64,000 nucleotides of DNA from Chrysogorgia sp. JL179-B06 (taxonomy: Eukaryota > Cnidaria > Anthozoa > Scleralcyonacea > Chrysogorgiidae), in assembly GCA_035772405.1 (NCBI GenBank), contig JAYKKM010000428.1:2269001-2333000 (forward strand), written 5' to 3'. Of the stretch, positions 35,201 to 50,200 are shown piece by piece; within the stretch, counting starts at the first letter, position 1; every line of letters begins with the position of its first letter. The position numbers and the translations under genes are program-made. The notes beneath the pieces were generated by a model, which made no database searches, was not told the origin of the DNA, and was given only the letters and a program-made list of their open reading frames with translations.

Positions 35201-38200
35201 TTCCACATATCAAAGCTTCCAGAGATTGAAAGATCGTTAATCATTATCAGAAACAACCAGGGGCCCAATTTGGTACCTTGAGGAACTCCTGAAGGGACGG
35301 CTCCCCACTCTGAGAAACAGTCCTGTTCCAGTTTAACCCTCTGCGATCTTCCGGTGAGAAAACTTATGATCCAATTGGTGACACTGTTGGGAATATCCAT
35401 CTGATGAAGTTTCTCAATAAGAGTAGAGTGGTCAATCAGATCAAAAGCCTTTCGATAATCAAACAACAGAACTCTAACTGTCGAGCCAGTGCCATCTGTC
35501 TCTTTGAGCCACTTGTGAACCATGCTAATTAAGGCCATAACGGTTGAAGAACCTGGGATTGTTCCAAATTGATTGGGATCGATTCTTTTAATTACGGCAG
35601 GTTTAATGTAATCAGCTACCACGAATTCTTCGGCCACTTTCGATAGAGAACAGGTCAACGAAATTGGTCTAAGTTCCTTTTGGGGATTAGTAACTCGTTT
35701 GACTTTGGGAAGCGGGCTTACATCAGCTAATTTCCAAACACTCGGAAGTTTTTGGTCCTTATAGGATGAATTCAAAATATTAGCAACTGGTTCCGCCAAA
35801 ATCTCAGCATACTCCTTGAACAACCAATTAGACAATCCATCGGGGCCGGAGGCCTTATACTTGTTTAAATGTAACAAGTGGGTGTGCACACGCTCGATTG
35901 ATACCTCTGGGATCACATCTTGCTCCTCCACTTGTAGGTTGACAGCATCAGGATCAAGAGGCTCGTATTCCTGCAGTGGTTCAAGAAGGGCGACATTAAT
36001 AGCATCGGCTATTTCCTTGTGAGACAAGTTATCGTACTCTGGGACATTAAGACTGCTCATCAAGTTGGTGTTGTTTACGGATCCACTTAGTTTCTTGACT
36101 TCTTTCCACCACTGGCGAGGATTGGCCCCTTTCAGATGCTGCACTTTTGAGGCATAAAATTTAGCTTTGCACAATTTCCTTTCTCTGTTGACTGCGTTGC
36201 GGTAGAACTTGAATTGCAGGCTATTCCTGTTGGAGTAGAAGGCCACTTGTCTCATGCGAATTAGATCTTTCAGCTTAGTAGACATCCAAGGGGCGTCGTG
36301 GGGATGAACTTTAATTAGTTTCTCTGGCATAATATGGTTCAGACCTGTTTTTATAAGATCAGTAAAAGCTTCTAGCTTTCCAGCACAATCGTCGTAAACG
36401 TTAATAATAGACCAGTCTATGTTACTTAAAAACCGGCCGAGCGAAGCTTTGTTACTAGCTCTCATATCTCTAACAGTGATGGATTTTCTTGAAGACTGAC
36501 CCGTTTCTCTTTGTTTTGGTTTAACAAGAACAGTATTATGATCTGACAAGCCGAAGGGTGGATATATCTTGGCTGGTGTAAAGAACTCGGCCATATTCGT
36601 AAGAACTTTATCAAGTGTTACTTGTCCCCTCGTAGGTAACTTAACCAGTTGCTTGAGTTTGTAATGACGTTGGATGTTAGTAAACATCGAGGCGATTAAA
36701 ATCTCCTGCAATGATAATACCGCAATTAGAATATAAAGATTCGGCCAATGTTAAACTTTGGAAGAGATGATTGATAATTAAATGACAGTTTGAACCAGGT
36801 GGATGGTAAATAACAGCGATAATTATGCATGTAAAGCCTCGAGGGAGTCGCGTCGGATTTAACTTAATCCACAAGATTTCGTGTTCGATACAGCATTGCA
36901 AACTTTCGGGAATTTCGTATTTCATCTGTTCTCGAGCGTAAATACAAACTCCACCATGTTCTCGAACAGTGCGATCTTTCCGAAAGATGTTGTAGCCGGC
37001 AATGTTTACAACAGTGTCACTATTCTATCTTTTAGCCATGTTTCAGTAATAAACCCCACATCGACGTTATTCCGTTGAAGAAATTCTTGGACCTCGACCA
37101 ACTTGGGAGCCAAAGACATAGTATTCGAGAGCATGATAGTTGGGACAAAATTGTATTTGTCTTGAGACGGCGTTTCACTTCGTTTGACATTAGATAAATT
37201 AATTAAGTTGGAAAAATTCACTCCACGCTGTATTACTTGATTTGCATATGCAAGCCGCGAAGAGGCACATACTGGAATATTATACATCCTTCTTGCTTCT
37301 TCGGCTCTGGTTTTAACGCCACCTCGTCTTCCTCTCAATCTCCTCAATGATTCTGGCATACTCGAAGCACTGTTGTAATATTGGAAAGGCTGTGATTCCT
37401 TCGGCACTGCCACTGGTAATGTGGTGGTGGTATAAAATGTCCAATTTGCCGTGTTGATCTCTCTGATGCGACACAACTTCTCAAATATAAACAAAAGTAT
37501 ATGACTTTACTCTGGAATAACCACATAGTAATCTTCACCAGATCTTTAACTTCATTAGGCCCGACTTTGATAAGATATAGTGATATTTAAAGGTATTTAA
37601 AAGCGAAAATTTCAAAGAGCTAAACAAAGTTATGCAGCCGTGACCGGCGCTTACATTACGTGACCGGCGCTTACATTACCATACAAAGGGATGAATACGC
37701 ACGGGGATTACATGTAAGTGAGACAAATATCAATAGAATGAAAATCTTTCATCATAGTTAGTAGAGAGCCTGAGGGATGGTTTGGAAGCTCCATTGTCTT
37801 TCAAGATGATGCAATGAGAAAATGTTTGTTATTGGTGAATTTTGTTTGAGGGCACTGTGAACTAAATTGCCCCTAATATTTTTATTTCTTCGAAAAGAGA
37901 TTAATGGGTTATCGGTGAAAATGGTAGACGTCTCCTCATTTTTCAGCATATGAAAATTACGGGTAACGATTTCCCTAACTTTGAAGTTAAAGGGATGAAA
38001 CGTTAAAACTAGAGGGATTTTGTCATTGGAATTGTCTTGTAAATGTGATTTGAGAGTGTCGGAACGGGAAACACGAAAAGCTTTAATGAAAAGCTTTAAT
38101 TATGTACAATATGTATATAAATGTGTCAGAAAAACATGCGCACATGCACGCTTTTATTTGTCTCAAGTAATTGTTAAACAATGCAAGTGTTTTTAAAAAG

Positions 38201-41200
38201 AGAAACGGTTGCTCCATACACTTTTTAGTATAGAGGGACTGGGAACTAATAAATAATTTCTTGTAATAATTTTTAGCATAGTTTTTTCTTGATTTGTTTA
38301 GTCTAGATCTGTGTGTTTTCCGCGGAACGTAGTAATTTACGTAGAAAACTACAGATTACTCTATTAAAATACAAACAGGGTTGGGATTTTTAATAATCAC
38401 ATTCAAGTTTTTGAATTTTTGTCCGTGACAAAATCACTTCTACAATTGTACCATTTATCAATCAAACAACGTAACAACACATCAATCAAAATCCGACATT
38501 GAAAAATGCTTCACAGTTGTTTCCACAACATTTTATTCACAGATAATCCTATCATGTCGGTCGAGATAAAAAATCACTAATACATCCTTACACGCATTGA
38601 AACAACATTTCAACGAATAGATAACCTTACTTTAGTTGTGTGATGACAAATATAAGCGGAGTTTGATGACAAAAAAGCAGCTGAACTATCAAAATTGGAA
38701 CAAGAAACTTGCGAAAAATTAGGATGTTGTAGCACATCTCGTAAGAGTGAATCTGATTGGCTAATAATATATAGAATCTGATCTAGCTTAAAAATATATA
38801 AATAGACGTGTTTTATCGTATGCATTATAAAAGGGCACCTGACCCTAATCCTAACCCTAACCCCCCCCCCCCCGCGCCAAATAAGTCATTCTAACACTAA
38901 TAAGTCATGTGATCCCCTTTATTCTCATATCATGCTCTTGCCCAATGAACCACCTTACGAGAGGCTAGCGCAGATAACTTCTGAAAAATTATTTCAAAAG
39001 CCATTTTCTTAAAAATGTGCCCGCGATAACATGTACGCGCATGGTTTTTTATTGATCTTGCGAGAGACAAAAAGTAACCGCGCGCGTAATAATGTCCAAC
39101 AGTTCAAAAACGAGTTCGGTGACCTATCCTGAAATTTTGCATACACAAAGATATGTTCATATTGTACTCAAGGACAAATTTTTAAAAAATTTGTTGGAAC
39201 AAAAGATTATGATTCGCGTTTTAAAAATCGGGGGTCATCGAACTAATTTTTTAAATAAAGCGAAAAACTGTCATTATGGACGCCATTTTCCCCGCAGTGC
39301 TTTCGTCATGGTCGCCATGGCAACACCATGTATTATTCAAATTTGTATTATAACTATATTTTTGTTGGGGTTTATAATCTGTGAATCTGTTCAAACATCA
39401 AAAACTTATGTTCCTAGTCATCAAAATCACCTACAGATGAAGATAAAAGGAAGGCTGAAGAACTTAAAGCTCAAGGTAGTAATATGTTGATTTTTAAATG
39501 ATTTATTTTAGACCTGGTAACGTAGGAGCAACCTTATACCCAGGGTTTTATCTCCACTTCCCCCACACCCGCATATGGGGTCCGTTGTTGGACCTGTATC
39601 CACAGCGTTAGTTTTATTTTCATCCGGAGTATTGTTGTACTGTACTAGTGTAATCGTAAACCTTAGATTTTATTTTGGCTTCACTCAGCAGATAATTAGT
39701 TGAACAGATTGATATACAGTATTAATTTATAGTTTCGAATTCCGGTGATACTCAGTCAGTATAGATAACATTACTTATTCTAGCTGTTAAGAATCATGAT
39801 CATGATCATCGTCATGATCATCGTCATGATCATGATGATGATGATCATCATCATGATGATCATGATGATCATGATCGTCATGATCGTCATGATCATCATG
39901 ATCATCATGATGATGATGATGATCATCATCATCATCATGATCATCATCAATGATCATCATCATGATCATGATGATGATGATCATCATCATCATCATCATC
40001 GTCATCATGATCATCATGATCATCATGATCATGATATTGCGTTGTAACTCAGGAATACCTCATTTAGAACTTTGGATTGTTTCAGGAAATGAACTGATGA
40101 AAGCAGAACAGTTTACAGATGCCATAAATTCTTATAGTAAAGCAATGGAACATGATTGGACAAATGCTGTGTACCTTTGTAACAGGTCATTTTACTTTTC
40201 CTCTATAATTTTGCCTTTGTAATAACATTTCAATTAATTTTAATTATTCCTGATTGGTCAACTAGAAATACGTACCCGCAATAACCCCCTCGCCCGCTTA
40301 TTCTATCCTCCCTGGATTTTCGTCCTAACCCCCTGCGGGTATTTCCTCATCCATGGTCACTAGACCGCGCACGCCGTGTACATGCCGGAAATAATACTTG
40401 TTCTTGAAGTACATGTATTAATGAGAGATCGCACCTTTTTGTACATCGCGATTCATGATGGAAGTATAAAAAGACAATTAAAACCATTTCTACAAAGTTA
40501 GGATAGTAATTCAACATTTTTTCAAACTAGCTTTCAACGGTTTCTAAAACAATATTTTTTGTCGTACTTATCTACATATTTACTCGAAAATCCAACCAAA
40601 AACAATGACGCGAAAACAGAGTCGAAGGATTGCACATCTTCACAGATAAGCACTAAATTGTCACAAGAATTTATCATGCACTTAAATGAGACCATAGTCA
40701 ATAGAGATATGGTGTGGAAACTCAACGAAAGTCTTTGTTCTATCTTTTTGTTCGCCTTTATGCCCATTTGTGCAACGGTGACGGTTACTGAACACATTGT
40801 TCTTTTGGTATAATCAAGCAATCATCCAATAGAAACGTTTGGGTTCAATCGTTCAACCGTCCTGTTTAAATATTAATAAACCTAAAACAAAGAGTTTGTG
40901 CACGGTGAGGTACGGTTCAACATAAATCGCAGCTCATTTGTTTAATAATGTTAACCGCTTTGAAGTTTGCCGAGTTTCCAGACCATATCTTGATTGACTA
41001 TGTTGAGACTACTTTACATATTTGTTCTTTTAGAGCTGCTGCATACAGCAAGTTAGGTAAACATGAACAGGCAGTGGAGGATTGTCAAGAGGCATTGACA
41101 CTTGACTCAAACTATGGAAAAGCATATGGACGTATGGGGTGAGTCAATCAATAACAAAAGTCCTGTGAAATACATCGTTATTCAAGGCAAATGCGAAACA

Positions 41201-44200
41201 ATAAAAGAATGGGAGTCGTTCACAAATCATGTGACATTTTCCCTGATTTTTGGCACCTCTATTGTCTCCACTCTCTTTTGTCAAAATACATTGTTATTCA
41301 GTTCATTTTTCTCTCGATTTTGATTGGCTGTGAAACCACTTACAAATGATAGTCTGAGCATGCGTATAATACGCAAATGTTGTTTTGCTGAAAATAATTA
41401 TACTCTTCTCGCGTACCTCCATCTCAACCAAATAAATTGAATAATAAAAGCCAAAACTCTCTCGGCAAATCTACATCATCTATGGGAAGCCTCTTTAGAC
41501 AATTCAGGGCACTGAGACTCTATGATACGAATTATTTTTGGAGTAATATACGTATTATCATTCCCTACAAGGGAAATGTTTTTCAACCGTAGTCGCGTAG
41601 TCTGTTGTAGGAATCTTAATTCTTGTTTTTCAACCTGGATATATAATGTTAAGTGAGAGAAAAAAAAAGTCTACGAAAGACAAAAAATTCTGCACTACGT
41701 ACACGTCCTTGACTATGTTTTAGACTATGCCCCTGTTGGTAATACTCCCTCCCCTTCATATAAATGATATTTCAACAAACACCATTCCCTAAACACTAAA
41801 GTTTAACATAATTGCTTTTTTTATTATGGCAGCATGGCATATATGTCGTTACAAAAATACAAGGAGGCAAAAGATTGTTATACTAAGGTTTGATATTATA
41901 TCTTCTTTATGTAGTAGGACTACTTGTGTTGTTCATTATTATAATAATACCATGATGACCTCGGTTTGTTTTATTCTCATCGGGCGATTTAATCTCTAAT
42001 TCGCCGTCCAACCGGGCAAATTTCTAATTTTGCCCGCATTAACATGCATGAGCATTGAGCAAACATCCAAATAATACTCAAAACACAACAAAGAAATACA
42101 TTAAGTAATCAAGACAATTATTATATTACCTCGTCAATCATGGTATTACAAACTAATACCATGATATGTCGGGAAATTATAGCCTGCGTCGCATCCGGCC
42201 TTTTGAAAAAGGCCCGATGCGACGCATGCTAGGAAATTAGTGATTAAATGCACCTCAAGCCTTGGGAGGATTTGTGGAAGTCCCTCGCGCAAATTCTCCT
42301 GAGGCTTTCGGAGCATTTAATCACTAATTTCCCTCATTTTATGGTATTACTCATAATAAATGGCACTGTAGATAAACTTCAACACGTTTTTATTGTCAAT
42401 GTTAATAAATTGCAAATCGAATACTATAAAAACTGTTGGTGTATTGCCGAAATAGTGTGTGATAGGTCTAACATTTCTAGTGAATTATTAGGGCCTTCAT
42501 CACAGAGTGAAACGTAAAGTGAAATGATAACTAGTGAAACTTTTATAAGTAATTAAAATAATCATGTGACAAAAGACATATATGGATCATATATGACATG
42601 TATGGATCATATATGGATCATATATGATCATGTGACATATATGGATCTTTCCATATCATCGTCTCAAAAGCATATTCGCCTCATCACAGTTTATAGACCT
42701 CCTCCATCTCGTAAGAACAAGCTTACGACTTCCATGTTCTTCAATGAATTTTCAACGATTTTAGAAGAGTTAGTTGTTGTTCCGGGTTATTTGTTAATTG
42801 CTGGGGATTTCAATTTCCATATGGATGTTGTTAATGATGACGATGCTACTAGGTTTACGGAACTCCTGGATTCAGCAGGTTTACAACAAAGAGTTACTGG
42901 TACGACTCATCGTTGTGGTCACACACTGGACCTTATTATTGATCGTCAGGAGGATAGTTTGCTGTCTACTGCCATGGAGATCGTCTCTGATTTACCTTCA
43001 GATCACAGTGCTGTTGTTTGCACCATGGATTTTCCGAGACCCCAATCCTCTAAAAAAGTTATTAATCATCGTGATTTACGTCGTATAGACTTACAGGCAT
43101 GGCGAAAAGATATCCTTGAGTCGCAATTAATTTGTTCATCCGTATCTGATGTAAACACTGCTACTGAACAGTTCAATTGTGTATTGTCTGAGCTTTTGGA
43201 CAAACACGCACCCAAGCGTACACGCACAATTACCCTACGCCCAAATGCTCCATGGTTTAATGATAGCTTAAGAGTTATGAAGAAACAAAAACGACAGTTT
43301 GAGCGTAAATTTCTCTCTACGCGCCTTCAGGTTCATCATCAATTGTACAAGGAACAATGTCGTAAATACGCAAAGGCAATTGATTTTGCAAAAACAGATT
43401 ATTATAAGGCTAAGATATCTAACTCTAATCAGAATCAGCTATTTCACATGATTGAGGGGATGTTCCGAGTAAAATCTATTCCTTTATTGCCATCACATGA
43501 TTCTTCGTATGACCTGGCTGATGCTTTTAGTTGTTATTTTTCAACTAAGATTCAGTTACTTCGAGATAAACTTACTAGTACACATGGGTCAGTTAAGAAG
43601 TTATCTATAGCAGTTGACTCTCCTTGTTGTAAAAGCTCTCTCAGTGAATTTACTACTGTATCTGAAAGCTTTGTCTGTAACACAATCAAACAGTACTCGT
43701 CTAAATCCTGTGCCTTAGATCCTGTACCTACACATCTGCTAAAGGAATCTCTTGACGTGTTAGCTGCCCCAATTACTGACATTATCAATTCATCTTTATC
43801 CTCAGGAGTATTTCCTCTGTCACTTAAGAAAGGTCTCATCTGCTCATCTATTAAAAAACCTACTAGTGATAAAGAGCAATTCCCTAACTATAGACCTATA
43901 ACTAACGTGGCTTTCTTGTCAAAAGTATTAGAGCGGAATGCTGCCAGACAGACAACAGACTATCTTATTGAGAATAACCTCCTTGCAAAAATGCAATCTG
44001 CTTATAGTCTCTTTCATAGCACAGAGACAGCAGTTATGCGTGTTTTCAATGACATCCTTAATGCACTTGATGAAAATCAGGAAGTAGTGTTGGTACTGTT
44101 GGACTTATCATCTGCGTTCGACACCATTGACCACACTGTTCTATTGGAGAGACTTAAACATCGTTATGGGTTTAGTGGAACTGTACTAGCCTGGTATCGC

Positions 44201-47200
44201 ACATACCTTTCTGATCGGGTACAGTCAGTTACGGTGAAGAATACGCATTCCTCAAATAAACCATTGCAATATGGTGTACCTCAGGGTTCTGTACTGGGTC
44301 CACTTCTGTTTTCACTCTTCTTTGTGCCATTGGAAGATGTGATCAAAGCCCACGGCCTTGATTGCATAATGTACGCTGATGACACACAGCTGTATATGCC
44401 TATAAAATCTCCATGTGATCGACCTGCACTGCTCTAGCTAAACTTGAGTTATGTATTAAGGACATCACCATCTGGTGTACTATGAATGGTCTTATATGCA
44501 ATCCAAGTAAAACCGAGATTGTCCATCTATCATCACGTTTTATGCATTGCGAACCAATGCCAGAAATATGTGTCAATGATGTGATAATCCAACCGGCTCC
44601 GGTTGCACGTGATCTCGGTGTTGCTGTTGATAGACATTTAAAATTAAATACTCATGTAAATAACATTTGTAAATCGGCCACTTTGGCTATCAGAAATATT
44701 GGCAAGATCAGGAAATATTTGAGTAAAGAGGACTGTGAGAAGTTGGTGCATGCATTCATAACATCAAAACTTGACAGCTGTAATAGCATCCTATATGGCT
44801 TACCAGATACTGAATTGAGCAAGTTACAGCGAATTCAAAATACAGCTGCTAGACTTGTTGCAGGGGTTAAAAAATCGGAGCATATCTCCTCTGCGCTACG
44901 TAATCTTCACTGGTTGCCGGTGAGATCACGGATTGTTTTTAAGATACTAATAATTACTTTCAAGGCTTTGCATGGCCAGGCGCCTGTTTATATTACTGAT
45001 TTGCTAACTAAATATAAACCTACTCGTACTTTGAGATCATCTGACCAAAATCTGCTACTCGAGCCAAAATCCAAAACGGTGACTCATGGAGACAGAGCAT
45101 TCTCGGTTGCAGCGCCAAAACTGTGGAATTTTTTGAAATGTTAAGTAATTTTAAGTCTGCAGTTAAGACTTTTCTTTTTTAAAATTAATAGTTGTTGTTC
45201 ATAGAGTTAATATATGTAGTAGGCTTTATCTTATAATGAAACTGTAATTAGTTTTAAAAGCAACTTTAAGAATATATATATTGTTGTAAGAGCATTGAGA
45301 CTATTGTATAATGCTCCTAATACGTCTTTATTATTATTATTATTATTAAAAGTAGGAAAGTCCGGTTATAAGTTCAAAATATATTCGCAAATATTGGCAA
45401 CAATAGATATATTAGCAACGGAATGATAGATATGTTATGTATTTTAATACTGTTATTATGATTTTCATATTGTTATTATCAATTGTCTACTTTAATGTAT
45501 AAAATCAGTCAAGGATTATTACCTTCCTATTTTTCTAATCTTTTTATGAGAACGGATCAACTTCATCAGCACGAAACACGATATGCTAAGCTTAGTTATC
45601 ATCTTCCAAAACCTAAAACTAATTCAATGAAAAAATCATTCAGTTATAGAGGTGCAATGGTTTGGAACAATCTAACGAGATTAAAAATTCTCAATCAATT
45701 GGTCAATTTAAAAGTTGTATTAAAGTTAATAATTTTTAATAGTGTAATATAATAATATAATCATGTAATATAGTATGTAAAATTTGTAATAGTTGTTCAC
45801 TTTTGTATTGTTATTTTTATATATTACTTCACGGCCTTTGGAAGATCACTTTTTTATGGAAATAGTTTATTGGTGAAATAGTACCGTGATTAAATAAAAT
45901 TCTAATATTCTAATTCCTCGTAAATTGTTACTTTTAACGTCAATCAGTAAACAGGCCATGCTGTAAAGGAATGCAGGTGGGAGGTGAAATAAAGAGAAAG
46001 CCCAGAGAATTAAGTGAGAAGTCAGTGTTTTTGTCCTCCCTTTTTGCAGCTTGACGTTTGTAACTCGTTTGTTGCTGTAAATAACGTACTTAGGGAAAAT
46101 CCTGAGCCCCAAGCGGGAGCGGACCTGCAACCTTTGCTAGCCAGCGGACGCTGTGACCACTGTGTTACCTACACGACTCAGGCGGTCCAAATATTGAAGG
46201 TAACCTTGCTCTGCCGCAACGCCATTGTGAAGGAAATCGCGGTGACGCAAATTGCTGAGTTTAACCAGGGCGCTATAAAACACGGGCGTGGAAACGGCCT
46301 ATAAGCGCGTGATCCATGTGTGATGCGGAGGACTGGCGCGAGCGTGCTGTAGAAGAAAAAAATTATAAACAATGGCCGAAAAATATATACGAGTGCCCGA
46401 AAAAATATGGCAATACTAAGGTAGTGTGTTAACAAAATCAATGTTTTCTTGAAGTTAACAATACGAAGCTTTCTTCAACTTTAGATTTACCTCGTTACCT
46501 TTTCAATGAATCTACTTGGAAAGCTAAAATTTCAATGGTTGATCGCTGTTCTTTTCAAAATTCAGGACGTTTTATCAAGCATTGACGCTTTGAATTGACG
46601 ATTACTACTCCACTAGGTAACCAAAAGTTAATTTGACCACATCAAACGCTTGGTAATTTTATAAGCTTTACAATGTATACTGTGAGGAGACCGGCTTTTA
46701 CCGGCTTTTTTATATTTTGTGTTTTCGTTGATCCGAGATCGATCTAACTCACTAGTGTGAACGGCCCCGTAGTCAGAAACACTGGAACCGCGGAAAAATT
46801 ATATTTTCTTTCTTTTCTTCTTCCCTAGTACTTAAATGGTGTTTTGAATACACCAATCTCTTTCCCAAGTTATCAGCTTTCGAAAGGATGCTGTGAGAAA
46901 ACCGACTTTTTTAACATTTTCTATTTTTAAAGCCTTGTTTTGGACCCGTTCGTAGACAAAAACAATGCCATATTAGCAACCGCGGAAAAATTAGGTTTTT
47001 CTTGTTTTTTTCTGCACTAGGTACTTAAAGTTTATTTTGAATACACCAATCTCTTGCCCAAGTGATCAGCTTTCGAGTGGATACTGTGAGAAAACCGGCT
47101 TTTTTGATATTTTGTATTTTTAAAGCCTTGTTTTCGACCAGTTCGTAGACAAAATCTTGTGCAGTTGTACTGTTTTAAATGTAATAGGAACCGCGGAAAA

Positions 47201-50200
47201 ATTAGGTTTTTCTTGTTTTTTTCTGCACTAGGTATACTTAAAATCTATTTTGAATACATCAATCTCTTGCCCAAGTGATCAGCTTTCGAGTGGATACTAT
47301 GAGAAAACCGGCTTTTTTGATATTTTCTATTTTTAAAACAATACCTTGTGCAGTTGTACAATCGAAAGACTCGAAATAGACAAGATTTGGAACCGTGGGT
47401 CGAAAACCATACACAAAATATCAAAAAAGCCGGTTTTCTCACAGTATCCACTCGAAAGCTGATCACTTGGGCAAGAGATTGATGTATTCAAAATAGATTT
47501 TAAGTACCTAGTGCAGAAAAAACAAGAAAAATCTAATTTTTCCGCGGTTCCTATTACATTTACAACAGACAACAGTACAACTGCACAAGATTTTGTCTAC
47601 GAACTGGTCGAAAACAAGGCTTTAAAAATACAAAATATCAAAAAAGCCGGTTTTTTCATAGTATCCACTCGAAAGCCGATCACTTGGGCAAGAGATTGAT
47701 GTATTCAAAATAGATTTTAAGTACCTAGTGCAGAAAAAAACAAGAAAAACCTAATTTTTCCGCGAACGGGTCCAAAACAAGGCTTTAAAAATAGAAAATG
47801 TTAAAAAAGTCGGTTTTCTCACAGCATCCTTTCGAAAGCTGATAACTTGGGAAAGAGATTGGTGTATTCAAAACACCATTTAAGTACTAGGGAAGAAGAA
47901 AAGAAAGAAAATATAATTTTTCCGCGGTTCCAGTGTTTCTGACTACGGGGCCGTTCACACTAGTGAGTTAGATCGATCTCGGGTCAACGAAAACACAAAA
48001 TATAAAAAAGCCGGTCTCCTCACAGTATACATTGTAAAGCTTATAAAATTACCAAGCGTTTGATGTGGTCAAATTAACTTTTGGTTACCTAGTGGAGTAG
48101 TAATCGTCAATTCAAAGCGTCAATGCTTGATAAAACGTCCTGAATTTTGAAAAGAACAGCGATCAACCATTGAAATTTTAGCTTTCCAAGTAGATTTATT
48201 GAAAAGGTAACGAGGTAAATCTAAAGTTGAAGAAAGCTTCGTATTGTTAACTTCAAGAAAACATTGATTTTGTTAACACACTACCTTAATATTGCCATAT
48301 TTTTCGGGCACTCGTATATATTTTTCTTCTACAGCACGCTCGCGCCAGTCCTCCGCATCACACACGGATCACGCGCTTATAGGCCGTTTCCACGCCCGTG
48401 TTTTATAGCGCCCTGGTTTAACCGTATCTTTAGCGCCGTTTGAAATTTTTTGGTCTTCTCTTCGCGGAGTATTGCGTCCATTTCGCTGCTGCTCTTAAAA
48501 TACTTAAAGTAAATCAAGCTCATTTGCATTTGGTTCGGCACATGAAAAGTTCGACGTTTGAAATAGTTTACGGCAGTAGCTAGCCTGTACACAGGCTACC
48601 TTTGAGATGTCTCTATACTAAGGATTCAATTCGCTATAAAATTCACATTTGTTTTTTTATTTTCAGGCCATTGAACTAGACCCTAGTAATGAACTGTATC
48701 GCAATAAATTAAATGAAGCTAACGAACATGTTTCATCATCTCAACCTACAGGTGAGAGTAATATTGTATGTTTTTGAAAATTTGGAAGACCGGTTGTGAA
48801 AATAGGAAAAGGTTAGATGGGATTACTCTGATGTGACTCCTTTTCCGAAGATGACGCCCAGTCGGCTTCGGGCGACCTTCGGAAGACAGTGATAAAGGTT
48901 AGGGTTGCACTGTTTGCTTCCGAAGCCGACACTAAGCCGACAGTGACGTACTGGGCGCCATCTTCGGAAAAGGTCTCACAGAGTCATCCAATTTAACCTC
49001 TAACGTGAACAGTGGTGGCACTGCGGTGTACAAACGGTGCGCCGCACCAGGGCCCATGCACCGAGGGGGGCCATCAGTCCATCCATCAAACTGCCTCTTA
49101 TTAATGGTGCTATTATTAATAATATTTTCTTAAAAATAATGAATACACTACAAAATAAGTGATTTGTGGTCTTTTAGATTTTACTCAAAAGTGCTCTCAA
49201 AATGCAGGAAACGCCATTTCAGAGACCCTAAATTCAAACATTTTAAGGCTGAAAATCCCCCAGACCCTCCTACATATGTCGTCACTTTGTGCGAGGGGGC
49301 CCCAATTCTTTTCTCGCACCGTGCCCCACACCCACGTAGTGCCGCCACTGAACGTGAAAATACCACTGATCTCTAAATAAAGACTGGATCGAGTAACTAT
49401 TATTCAGAAAATGAAGCCGGAAGTAACTCGTGGCAGCCATCTTGTTGGGACCACGTTATATAGTTTTAGTATAAGCGACAGAGACTATCTGTCTCTGATC
49501 TTTTAAGATACTAACATGAATCAGTTGTCCAAGGTTTTCCCCATAGTATAGAACAGAAATTACGGTTCCATAACAGTACCGTAACTATGAAGCCGGAATT
49601 AGCGCATAGCGGCCATATTGGTGTGACCATAGTGGACACTCCAATATGGCCACCGCAAATATTTCAGGCTTCATAGTTACTGTAATATGGAGCCGTAATT
49701 TGCGTTCTAAATTACGGGAAAACCTTCGACAACTAATTCGTTTTCGCATCTTTTGTCACCTGCAGTAAAACTATATAGTGTGGTCCCTTGAAGATGGCCG
49801 CCACGAAATATTCCCGGCTTCATTTCTCGATCTTCCGACTGGGAATGTAGCCCGCGTCCTCTAGATTTCTAGACCAGCGGTAGACCAGTACTAATAGTTC
49901 CCTGTTCTTGTAAGAACTAATGTAAAGGATATTGGCAACAAAAAATAAGTACCTTATATCAAAATATGTGGTCAGCGTTGGCGGAAATGCAAAGAAATTA
50001 AGAAACTGGGCAATACATGGCTCCACGATAGGTAGCACAACAGTAAGAAAATAATTATAAAATAACATGTATGCTACGCAGGCTCCGATTGGTCAATACC
50101 CGTGTTTGGATCAGGCCATCCAAACACGGAAATTTCCCGCCAAAAATTTCCTTAAGTTTTGCTGCTCGTGCTCTTTTTACTACTCGTACGGATATCATTC

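Noticed and set aside
39092..39490. 132-codon plus-strand frame overlapping SGTA exon 3
   Set aside because: Different frame from the exon, which is anchored by phase and by homology to SGTA. No domain in the upstream part.
39787..40047. Open frames rich in Met-Ile and Asp-His on both strands
   Set aside because: Product of the ATGATC microsatellite.
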